From positions 41,394,539 to 41,458,538 of the forward strand of contig NW_020954557.1 in NCBI RefSeq assembly GCF_900497805.2: 64,000 bases of DNA. The letters are read 5' to 3'. The notes under the pieces are model-generated. The model made no database searches. It had not been told where the DNA came from and worked only from the letters and a program-made list of their open reading frames with translations. The position numbers and the translations under genes are program-made. The stretch comes from Vombatus ursinus (lineage: Eukaryota > Chordata > Mammalia > Diprotodontia > Vombatidae). Shown here piece after piece: positions 55,853-64,000 of the stretch (within the stretch, counting starts at the first letter, position 1; each line of letters opens with the position of its first letter).

Positions 55853-56314
55853 TTTGATTAGAAATCTGATTTTTTTCCACTGTGGCACCATGATTTTGAC
55901 CATACTCTCCCAAATTCTCTCTCTTCCTTTGGATTCCATGACCCCATTCCCTTCTGATTTTCTTGCCTTTTTCTTCCTTTGCTGATTCATCTTCCATTTC
56001 CCATGCTTTGACCATGGGTATCCCTTCAGGCTCTGTCTTTGGCCACCTCTTTTCCTATATTCTCTCCCTTGGTGACTTCATTTTTTCCTGTGAATTCAGT
56101 TATACCTATGCAGATGGCTCCCTAATCTAAATATGTTGATGATGTATCTTCCCCCTTTCCCCAAACCTAATTCTCTTCTAAACTTCCATCTTACTTTTGA
56201 GGGTGCTACCACACATCCAGTAACAAAGGTTGGAACCTAGAAATTGTTTTATGGTCTCTCTCTCACATGTGTGGATATATCCCCAATATTCAGTCAGTTG
56301 AATTGTCTTGTCGT

Positions 56315-56562
56315 TGAGACATCTGGGTAATGCACTGGATAGAGGTGATGGAAGCCTGAGGTCAAACCTGAGTTCAAATCCAGACTCAGATGCTTCCCAG
56401 TTATGTAACCCCAGGCAAATCACTTAACTTCTCACTTCCTCACTTTCCTCAACTGTAAAATAGGGATCATATTTCTCAGGTTGTTGTGAGGAACAATTGA
56501 AATAATATCTGTATAATGCTTAGCCCAGTGCCTGGCACATAATGCGCACTTTAAAAATGCCT
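56315..56562 (+). repeat. MIR SINE, sense, inside L2
   Basis: CTGGGTAATGCACTGGATAG, CCCCAGGCAAATCACTTAAC, CAACTGTAAAATAGGGATCA and CAGTGCCTGGCACATAATGC. Confidence 0.87.
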
Positions 56563-56618
56563 TCTTATGACCCTGGGAGAGTCACTTAACCCCAATTGCC
56601 TCTCCAAAAAGCAAAAAA
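56563..56618 (+). repeat. 5'-truncated short tRNA SINE with target duplication
   Basis: Only the last ~55 bases of the short SINE (TGACCCTGGGAGAGTCACTT AACCCCAATTGCC, then A-rich). Perfect direct repeats AAAAATGCCT at 56553-56562 and 56619-56628 bound it, showing insertion already truncated. Confidence 0.88.
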
Positions 56619-56959
56619 AAAAATGCCTATTCTCATCCCCTTCCTTTCCTGCTTCTATAATATTTATCTTCTCCTCATTCACATTGCTACCACACCACTT
56701 CAGCCTCCAAAACGTCTTTCTTGAACAATTGTAATAGCATATTACTTAATCTCCCTACTTCCAATCCCCACCCCAACCCCCAGCACCAATCAATCGTTAA
56801 CACAGCTGCAAAAATAATCCTCCTATGGCAAAGCTCTGACAGTGTCAATCCTTTGTGCAAAAACCTTTAGTACTTTCCTATTTTCTGTTGGGGAAACAAA
56901 TCCTTAGCCTCACATTTAAATAATAACATGAAAAACATGAAAACAAGAGTGGAAGCAAA

Positions 56960-57107
56960 CAAGAATTATTAAGCAACTACTCCATTCCAGGCACTGTGCT
57001 AAATGCGCTACAAACATTGTCTCATGGCTTATTTTATAGATGAAGAAACTGAGGCAAACAGAGATGAAGTGACTTGCCCAAGGGCATGAAGATAGTATCT
57101 TTTGAGT
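56960..57107 (-). repeat. MIR SINE, antisense
   Basis: ATTCCAGGCACTGTGCTAAA, ATAGATGAAGAAACTGAGGC and GAAGTGACTTGCCCAAGG. Confidence 0.85.
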
Positions 57108-57159
57108 TAAAACATGATTGAGTGCCCGAAAAGGTCAAACAGAAAACTATAAGAAATAC

Positions 57160-57325
57160 AGTAGGAGAGGAGTCAGGGATCATTTTCAGCTATAATGATA
57201 ATTTAGAAAAAGTGAGTATCTGAATTGGGCTTGAAGAAAGGGAAAGAAAGGGAGGGGCCTGAACAGTTGAAGATATGGAGGGAGTTCTTTCCAGGCATAG
57301 GTGAGTTTCCTTTAAACAAATAAAT
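57160..57325 (-). repeat. L2 LINE fragment, antisense
   Basis: AATTGGGCTTGAAGAAAGGG and GGGAGTTCTTTCCAGGCATA. Confidence 0.55.
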
Positions 57326-57479
57326 TTGTAAAAATTACCAGATGAGGGAAGGGTTGTTTTTTGTTTATGTTTTTTTTTAATCAACATGCTTATTTTGCTG
57401 TACAAGAAATAAAATAGGTAAAGCAATATTCTTATCACTCAAAATACATTATTCTTTGTGTTAACATATTATTTAATAA

Positions 57480-57835
57480 GCATTTGCTGGACTGAATGTT
57501 AGGCAAATGGATTAGTGGCTATTGGCAAACCTTATCTATGTTTGCATTTATAATCCTGAGTTTTCAGCTTTGCTGAATTAGAAGATAATCTCTAATTATA
57601 TGATAATAAATAACTGAGGAATACATGCAAATATCTCGAGATGCTCAGCAAAATTTGCCACCTACAACACTGAACACATTTTCCCTTTCTCTGGGATTCA
57701 GCTGCCTGCAAAATAGAATGGTTTAGAGCTGCAGCCCCACTGATTCCCTCAGGCAATAGAACAAGTTACCAGGATTGGTCCAGTAGCTCACAACTGAGAA
57801 CATTTTGCTTATCTTGTTATTGAGGTTATAAAATT
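57480..57835. promoter_or_regulatory. Repeat-free block, candidate conserved non-coding element
   Basis: About 350 bases of complex sequence with no repeat match, bounded by low-complexity and MIR sequence. It has TAATTA-like and ATGCAAAT-type (octamer-like, ATGCAAATA near 57627) motifs. Only a candidate; conservation cannot be judged here. Confidence 0.25.
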
Positions 57836-57847
57836 CCAAGATACAGG

Positions 57848-57965
57848 CAGAGAGTTTGTTAGAACTGGACCTTAGAGGTCATCTGAGCCAACCTCCTCAT
57901 CTTACAGAGTGCCAGAGAGGGTCAATTACTTGCCTGAGGTTATGTATTGCTACAAGTAGGTGCCA
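57848..57965 (-). repeat. MIR SINE fragment, antisense
   Basis: AGAACTGGACCTTAGAGGTC, CAACCTCCTCATCTTACAGA and TACTTGCCTGAGGTTATG. Confidence 0.75.
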
Positions 57966-57974
57966 CCTTCACTA

Positions 57975-58195
57975 GTATTATTTAGGGTCTGTCTGCCTGA
58001 TCTCCATTAAGCCTCACTTTAACCCTAGGAGGTAGGTGCCACAAGTCTTGGTATTTCCATTAGCCCCATTTTTTGAGATGAAGAAGCTAAGGTATCCATC
58101 CCTGGTCGCGCAGATAGTGTCAGAAGTGCAGGTTTGAGCCCAGGTCTTCCTGGCTTTGGGTTCAGCACTTTATTCACTATTTACCATACTACCTC
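57975..58195 (-). repeat. MIR SINE, antisense
   Basis: CTCACTTTAACCCTAGGAGG TAGGTGCC, GATGAAGAAGCTAAGGTATC and CCCAGGTCTTCCTGGCTTTG. Confidence 0.75.
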
Positions 58196-59050
58196 TTGAT
58201 ATAGCTAAATGGAAAGCCAGTACAAGAACCCAACTCCCTTGATTCTAGGTCTCATGTTTTCTGGACTCCACCATGCTTCCTCAGTATGAAGGATAAATTT
58301 GTTACATAAATATCTGTTTCACAGAAAAGTTTTGGCATGTAAAGATACTGGAAATTTTGGAAAATTGTACTGGAATTTGGGAAAAGGTGCTGGAAAATTT
58401 GTCCAATTCTAACAGATTGTATTTCATTAGCAACTACTAATGATTATAATGAAAGGAGGAGCAAATGAACAATGGCTAAATTTGACAATAGATGGGGAAA
58501 AAGGACACCAGTTGAGGATCTGCTGAGGGGTTTTTTGTTTTTTTTCTTGAAGACATGAATTCCCTTTGGTTCTCTAGCTTTGACATATAGAGCTTGACCT
58601 TTGTTCTCTACAACCCTGAGGAAATTTGTAGTGAGTAGCTGAGTTTTTTGGATAACCCATGCTTGTTTCTTTAAGCAATGAAGCTATTTTTATTTTAATC
58701 AGATTCTTTTTGTGGAAATCTTTCTAAAATGCATTATTGGTCTAAAAAGTAATTTGTCTTTTCCTTTGTTTGGCTTCCAGCTGTCGCTTCTCATTGTTGT
58801 CAGTGTACCTATCTATAATAGTACCTGTCAGTCTCTTTATGCTTTACTGCTTTCTAATATATTAGGGGCTTATGAAACAGATTACCAAGCTTGTTAGAAC
58901 TATATGCAAAGTAAAGGTAAATAGGCTGTGAGTGAAGGCAGGAGGAGTAAGCAACATCAACTCTGTAGCAAGTTTGGCTATTCAGAGACCTTTTATTATT
59001 ATTAATAAAATATTAGAATTTTTAAAAGTATTATTTAGAAAATATTAACT
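58196..59050. other. Unique-looking intron sequence
   Basis: No repeat recognised. Confidence 0.5.
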
Positions 59051-59054
59051 TAAT

Positions 59055-59150
59055 TAATGATAACATATAGCATTTATATAGTACTTCAGAGTATGCGAAG
59101 CACTTTACAAATATTATCTCATTTTATCGTCACAACCACCCTGGGAAGAA
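59055..59150 (-). repeat. MIR SINE fragment, antisense
   Basis: TAGCATTTATATAGTACTTC, GCGAAGCACTTTACAAATAT and ATCTCATTTTATCGTCACAA. Confidence 0.85.
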
Positions 59151-59424
59151 ATAGATCCTGTTATGTAGGTCCCATGCCTCCTTCTAGTACCAGATAAATT
59201 GTTAAATATGGTCAGTAATAAATGATCAGGGAGCAAGTATTGAGTATGCCTTAGGTGTGAGGAACAATGCTAATTGGGGTCAAGATGGAAGACATGGTAT
59301 TGGGAGTTTCCTATCCAGGCTGTCTAGGATTTGATGATCCTTGAGCCTTCCCTCATTTTCTGGCAGACCTTTGGATTCTTGGTAATTACATCTCATTGTT
59401 TCATGAGGACTTCTGGATGGAAGC

Positions 59425-60118
59425 TAACACCTTAATTAAGGCTCTCATCACCTTTCACCAAGATTATTACAATAGTGTCCTTGCATGGTTTCCTTGCCCC
59501 AATTCCCTCACCTCTCTAGTGTATTGTACATACCTGCTCCCACAGTAATTTTCCTTAAGCTCAAATATGACCATCTGATTCCCCTATTCGATTAACTCTA
59601 TTGGCTTCCTATTGTCTCTGGAATAAAATATTAACTCTTCTGTTTAGATTTAAAAACCCTACACAACCCTACCCCAATCTATAATTCCTACTCTTATTGG
59701 ACATTTCCCCCCCCTTCCACACTTTGTGATCTAGTCAAATTGTTCTTCCTTCTGATTCTTACACGAGACACTCCATCTTCCAATCTCTATCCCTTCGCAC
59801 TGGCCATCCGCCATGCCTGCGATATGCTCTATCATTACTTGTGTGTCTCATAGAGTCCCTCTCTTCCATAAAGACCCAGCTCAAATACCATTTTCTTCAT
59901 AAAGCCTTTATCAATTAACTACTAGTGCTCTTTCTCCTGAACTACCTTGTATTTAACTACTTGGTATATGTTTGTATTTATTAATTTTATATTTATGTTT
60001 TATGTATTTGTTGTTTCTCCAAATAGAATGTAAGGTTGTGGTAAGTAGAAATTTTTTCACTTTTTGTATTTGTATTCCCAGTGCTTGCATAATAGTTGAT
60101 AAATAAATCATTTTAAGT
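59425..60118 (+). mobile_element. L2 LINE 3' region, uninterrupted
   Basis: ATTATTACAATAGTGTCCTT, ATGACCATCTGATTCCCCTA, TATTGGCTTCCTATTGTCTC and GCCATGCCTGCGATATGCTC lead to the 3' end GTATTCCCAGTGCTTGCATA with TTGATAAATAAATC. Confidence 0.85.
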
Positions 60119-60183
60119 TTATAACATGGGGCATTTAACGTGAATCCGGCTTCCATCCATCCATTAAACAATTGACTAATTGA

Positions 60184-60306
60184 TGGGATGGATAGATGGA
60201 TGGATGGATGGATGGATGGATGGATGGATGGATGGATGGATNNNNNNNNNNGATGGATGGATGGATGGATGGATGGATGGATGGATGGATGGATGGATGG
60301 ATAGAT
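60184..60306. repeat. (GGAT)n microsatellite containing a 10-N assembly gap
   Basis: GATG/ATGG units run to 60241, then ten N (60242-60251), then more units to 60301. The true array length is unknown. Confidence 0.98.
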
Positions 60307-60309
60307 GGA

Positions 60310-60638
60310 AGCCTGATTCAGGTTAAACTATCCGTGAGAGAAAGAAACACGTTCTCAGTTGAAGACATTTGCTTTGTAGGTAGAATACTTTTCATCGACC
60401 CAGCATGGTTTGTTTACAAAAGAGCTAAGAAATATCATTATACATTCTGATATTTTAAAACATTCGTGTTTTGCCACTCAAAATTTCGTAGCAAGTTAGA
60501 ATGTGTGGCAGCCTCTTACTGTAATGCCAGTTTCTCAGAGAAACAAAAGCATTTCAGTGTTACATGTGACCAATTATAGCACTTCTTCTCTAGATGAAAA
60601 ACCCTAGTACAGGGTGAGGAGTACTGGATTTCAAGGCA
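60310..60638. other. Repeat-free intron block
   Basis: Complex sequence without a recognised repeat or exon. Confidence 0.5.
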
Positions 60639-60640
60639 GA

Positions 60641-60888
60641 GGTTGTTGTTGTTTTGTTGTTCAGTCATTTCTCAGTCGTGCCCGACTCTTTGTAACCCCA
60701 TTTGGGGTTTTCTTGGCAAAGATACTGGAGTGGTTTGCCATTTCCTTCTCCAGATCATTTTACAGATGAGGAAACTGAAGCCAATAGGGTTAAGTGACTT
60801 GCCCAGGGTCACACAACTAGTAAGTGTCTGAGGCCAGATTCCTGATTCCCAGCCCAGTGCTCTATCCACTGTGACATCTAGCTGCCCC
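60641..60888 (-). repeat. RTE-tailed tRNA SINE, antisense
   Basis: (GTT)n, CTCAGTCGTGCCCGACTCTT, GACTTGCCCAGGGTCACACA and CCACTGTGACATCTAGCTGC. About 15 bases of the tRNA-like part are missing near 60838. Confidence 0.94.
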
Positions 60889-60915
60889 TCAAGTGAGAGG
60901 AACTGGGTTCCCTGT

Positions 60916-61188
60916 GATAGGCAGGTAGATGACTCAATGAAGATTGAGCCTGGATTGAGGAAGACCTGAGGTCAAATCTAGATCTCAGATACTTATTAGC
61001 TGTGTGATCTTGGACAAATCATTTAACCTCTGTCTGCCTCAGTTTCTTCTGCTGTAAAATGGAGAGAATAATAGTACCTACTTCATAAGGTTGTTGTGAA
61101 GATCAAATGAGATAATATTTGTAAAGTGTTTAGTACAGTACCTGGGACATAGTAGGCATTTTGCAAATGTTAGCTATAATTATTATTA
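60916..61188 (+). repeat. MIR SINE, near full length
   Basis: TTATTAGCTGTGTGATCTTG, AACCTCTGTCTGCCTCAGTT, ATAAGGTTGTTGTGAAGATC and TAGTAGGCATTTTGCAAATG. Confidence 0.9.
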
Positions 61189-61194
61189 TGGTAC

Positions 61195-61320
61195 TACCTA
61201 TCCTTCTGACTGTGGCCAAGCTACTTCCCCTGTCTAGGCCTAAATTCCTCATCTATAAAATGAGGGGGTTGGACAAGGGGACTTCTACAGTCCCTCTTCC
61301 AGGTATCAGTCTATACTCTG
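61195..61320 (+). repeat. MIR SINE fragment, sense
   Basis: GACTGTGGCCAAGCTACTTC, TCCTCATCTATAAAATGAGG and GGACTTCTACAGTCCCTCTT. Confidence 0.75.
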
Positions 61321-61539
61321 ATAAGCCTTATTATCTGCCAATGGTTCTTATAAGAAGGCATTTCAGATGGTGTGGGATTACACCATTATATTTTGACTCT
61401 TTCCTCTTTTCCTAAGGATATGATGATTTTATAACATTCTTTAAATAAAGAAATCAATAAAGCTATTGTATTTTAGCTTCATCCTTTCTTTATTTGTAAC
61501 TTCAGTGGTAGATTCACAGGATTTAGTGTTCAAGGAGAG

Positions 61540-61660
61540 CTTTCTGGTCCTCCAGCCCCTTCATTTTAGAAGAGGAAAAATGACCATCCCAGAGCTATCT
61601 AGCGAGGGAGTAGCTGAGCCAGGATGCAAACCTCAGGTCCTCTGTACTCTTAGAAGGCAG
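61540..61660 (-). repeat. MIR SINE fragment, antisense, diverged
   Basis: CCAGCCCCTTCATTTTAGAA, AGCTATCTAGCGAGGGAGTA and CAAACCTCAGGTCCTCTGTA. Confidence 0.6.
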
Positions 61661-61669
61661 CAGATCAAT

Positions 61670-62715
61670 TGATTTCTGTCTGGGTTGCTGGAAATGCTTC
61701 TAGCGTTTTCTCATTCATTTCGAAGGGCGACTTGTATATGTTCTGTTTTCTGTTTGTTAACAGCAAACAGCTGTTCTCTCAAAACTTCTCTTTGAAAATG
61801 CGCTTCCACATTCTTTGGCCTTCGATCAGACCTGCTTTATGGTCAGCTCTGCAGAGTTCCCAAGGCTGTTCATTATTGCTCCTTCTCATTACTTTGTACA
61901 TTTAGACAGAATTTTTTTTTAAGTGCCAATTCACATCCTAAAAAAAAAAAATGGAAAGGATGGTATTTAGGGTTTTTGTTCCTGATTTGAAGCTGGGAGC
62001 TGGGACTGACTCGTTTTATAATCCAACTGAATTGCAACTGGGCACAGCATTAAACAGCTTTTTAAAAAATGAAAACCCAAACCTGGGATTGCTGGAGAAA
62101 ACAGACATTCTTTCGAGAAAGTAGTAATTATGTGCAGCAGTAGCAATTCAAAGGCGATTATCCTAGCCTTTCTTTTCTGTTTGCTAGTATAGTACCACTT
62201 TGGAGAAAACAAATTCATTTTGTTGATCTGTAGGGAAGAAATTGACCCCTATAATATGTAGCATGTTCACTGAGGAATGAATTTCAGGTAAAAAGAAAAA
62301 CAAGGGGCATGGAATACAAGGGGTGTTTAATAAAGAAAACAGAAAAATAAACAGAATAAAATAGTTTCTGCACACCTACAAATTAATATGTTGATGACTG
62401 GGGATCACCAATAGGCACTAGATTCATTTACTTATCTTCTCCTTTAAATGTTGTTTTCTTCATCATTTGCCTCCCTAGAACACAAGGAACTTCAGCAATG
62501 TGTTCCTTTAGGCCATGGGAGGAAGAGTCCTTTTGTACCCTGCTTTGATCATGGCAGGAGACAAATTTATATTTAATTAAGTGTTCTTTGATAAGTGATT
62601 TGATAAACTATTAAGTGGCCTAAAGTTATGGCCATAAATTTAAATTCTGAACTCTAGGGGTGGGGGTGGGGTATTAAGGAAGATTTCCCCTTTGCCCTTT
62701 ATGAGCTAAGAAAGA
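61670..62715. other. Largely repeat-free intron block
   Basis: About 1 kb without a recognised LINE or SINE. The part at 61680-61905 is the most complex and GC-balanced, with an E-box CAGCTG near 61768. Confidence 0.45.
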
Positions 62716-62910
62716 TAGCCTGGTGTGGTGGATAGAGTGCTGACCTTGTAGTCAAAAAGAGTTAGGTTCAAATCTTACCTTAGATATTAACTAACTGTGA
62801 CTCTAGACAAGTCACTTTACTTTTCTTGGCTTCAGTTCTTCATCTATAAAATGAAGGGGCTTGTCTATATGGTTTCTAAGTTTCTTTCTTCCAACTCTAA
62901 ACCCTTTGAA
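62716..62910 (+). repeat. MIR SINE, sense
   Basis: GTGTGGTGGATAGAGTGCTG, GACTCTAGACAAGTCACTTT and CTTCATCTATAAAATGAAGG. Confidence 0.85.
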
Positions 62911-63039
62911 AGCTCTCTAGTGGTGACTTTCTTTGGGATCTTTGAGTGGTATATACAGCTATGACTCAATTGCATAATAGATACCCTGATACCACTTAAA
63001 ACTGTTTAGTGACGTATAACAAGATGCTATAAGGCACAG

Positions 63040-63245
63040 AAACCCATCTTTTAAAAAATGTATTTATATCTTTTGTATTTTCCCTTGTGTCTCTCCTCCC
63101 TTTACAGAGAACCATCTTCAGTAACAAAAAATTTTTTAAAAGAAGAGGGAGAAGAAAAAAATCAGCAAAACTGATCAATAAACTGAAAAAAAAAACTGAC
63201 ATTATAAGCAATGCTCCACACCCATGAAGCACCCACCCCACCACC
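63040..63245 (-). repeat. Marsupial-type L1 3' end, antisense
   Basis: CTCCTCCCTTTACAGAGAAC, AAAATCAGCAAAACTGATCA and AGCAATGCTCCACACCCATG. Confidence 0.7.
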
Positions 63246-63261
63246 CCACCTCATTAGAAAC

Positions 63262-63446
63262 GCTTCCTCTTTCTTTCTCCTGGCTCTCTTTCTCCTCTTC
63301 TTTCTCTTTCTGTCGCTCTTTCTTTCTCTCTCTCTTTTTGTCTTTGTCTCTCTCCCTCTTTTGCTGTCTCTCTCAATCTTTCTCTCTCTCTCTCTTTCTC
63401 TCTCTCTATCTCTGTCTGTCTCCCTCTTTGTCTCTCCCTTTCACTC
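63262..63446. repeat. Long polypyrimidine (CT) tract
   Basis: About 180 bases almost wholly C and T with a few G bases (CTTTCTCTCTCTCTTTTTGT style). Three open frames over it (63211, 63224, 63254) are artefacts. Confidence 0.95.
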
Positions 63447-63479
63447 AAATGTTCTCCAGGTTTGTACAGTTGTAAATCT

Positions 63480-63725
63480 TGACTCATCATGAACTCTGAA
63501 GAATTAAAGTTGTGTGTGACCCAAAGGGCTAAGCAGGTTACAGCATATTTCCAGTAATAATATACACAATAAATGGAATAAAGAAGATCATTAAAGATAA
63601 CATGTGAATGGAAAAGGAAGTGGGCTGGTCATATAGTAAAAAGAAGCAGTGACCTATAGACAGTAGTCTCGTGCTGCACTGGTACATGGAAAATCTTTAG
63701 AGAAGCACATTAGGTGGTTCCTTTA
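63480..63725 (+). mobile_element. RTE-clade LINE relic (reverse transcriptase C-terminal region)
   Basis: TGTGACCCAAAGGGCTAAGC reads VTQRAKQ, and GTGAATGGAAAAGGAAGTGG GCTGGTCATATAG reads EWKRKWAGHI, the spaced V-T-Q-R-A and K-W-A-G-H-I boxes of RTE-clade elements. Stops separate them. It overlaps the relic at 50805-50968 in family position and reaches further 3'. Confidence 0.72.
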
Positions 63726-63747
63726 AGAAGGATCTAAGGGAAGGGAA

Positions 63748-64000
63748 GAGAACGAGCTTTTATTAAGTATCTACTTTGTGCCAAGGATTGTGTAAAGCAC
63801 TTAATACATATTATCTCATTTGATCCTCACAACAACCCCTATGAGATAGATGCTATATGGTCCCCATTTACAGTTGAGGAAACTGAGGCAATCAAAGGTT
63901 AAGGGACTTGCCCAGGGTCACACTGCTAGGAAATATATGAGGAAGGACTTAAATTCCAATTGCCTGAGTCCAGATCCAGCCTTCTATTCACTGCACCACC
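63748..64000 (-). repeat. MIR SINE, antisense, running off the window
   Basis: GTGTAAAGCACTTAATACAT, CAACAACCCCTATGAGATAG, GACTTGCCCAGGGTCACACT and CTATTCACTGCACCACC at the edge. Confidence 0.9.

Larger units (their letters stand above)
55865..56900 (+). mobile_element. L2-type LINE reverse-transcriptase relic, interrupted
   Basis: GGGTATCCCTTCAGGCTCTG TCTTTGGCCAC reads close to G-x-P-x-G-S-V-x-G, and TATGCAGATGGCTCCCTAATC encodes YADGSLI at the catalytic box, with Gly in place of the second Asp (56107-56118). A MIR and a SINE fragment sit at 56315-56618. Sense L2 then resumes (CATTGCTACCACACCACTTC to GCACCAATCAATCGTTAACA). Confidence 0.72.

Noticed and set aside
63211-63492. Open frames rich in Ser/Leu or Arg/Glu over the CT tract
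   Set aside because: Translation of a pyrimidine simple repeat in several frames on both strands; not genes. The same holds for 44336-44622 and 39921-40175.

Overview
The window is mammalian, and almost certainly marsupial, nuclear DNA. The evidence is its interspersed repeats: abundant L2 and CR1/L3-type LINEs, marsupial-style L1 3' ends, MIR-like SINEs, and two SINE kinds typical of marsupials. One is a short A-tailed tRNA SINE with head GGCAGCTAGGTGGCGCAGTGG. The other is a longer SINE whose tail matches an RTE-clade LINE 3' end (GGGGTCACAAAGAGTCAGACA). I do not see the SINE type I would expect to dominate in Monodelphis, so an Australian marsupial is my best guess; the species is not determined. 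There is no bacterial-type gene organisation, operon or CRISPR array.

The only host gene I can support is CHN1 (alpha-chimaerin, a Rac GTPase-activating protein), on the + strand. Two consecutive coding exons are present: a 32-nt micro-exon (23633-23664, VENRPKYYGRE) and a 114-nt exon (26119-26232) with the N-terminal half of the SH2 domain. Their phases join exactly (GA|G, glutamate). Everything else therefore appears to be CHN1 intron: about 23.6 kb upstream, 2.45 kb between the exons, and at least 37.8 kb downstream. I searched by eye for the adjoining alpha2 exons and the alpha1-specific first exon and did not find them.

Layout. 0-9 kb: antisense CR1/L3 LINE pieces, a 5S rRNA-derived sequence joined to a tRNA-type SINE, young SINEs with target-site duplications, an L2 copy split by a SINE, and a homeodomain-type inverted repeat. 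9-13 kb: the C-terminal end of another non-LTR element, then about 3.2 kb of sense L2 LINE containing a near-perfect 72-nt palindrome. 13-20 kb: mixed intron, a mariner-type MITE, and a pair of related segments 1.4 kb apart. 20-26 kb: two MEF2-type boxes, L2 copies in both orientations, and the CHN1 exons. 26-39 kb: mostly unique intron with MIR/SINE copies, one L1 and a stack of nested insertions. 39-45 kb: a hAT-type MITE with its target duplication, two (CTAT)n arrays, an unidentified Gly-rich fragment and a purine tract. 45-64 kb: CR1/L3, MIR, L2 and L1 fragments, two RTE open-reading-frame relics, a microsatellite broken by 10 N, and a long pyrimidine tract.

I recognise no LTR retrovirus or other capsid- or envelope-bearing element. 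Repeat family names come from memory of consensus sequences and their boundaries are by eye, good to roughly 10-20 bases unless a target-site duplication fixes them.
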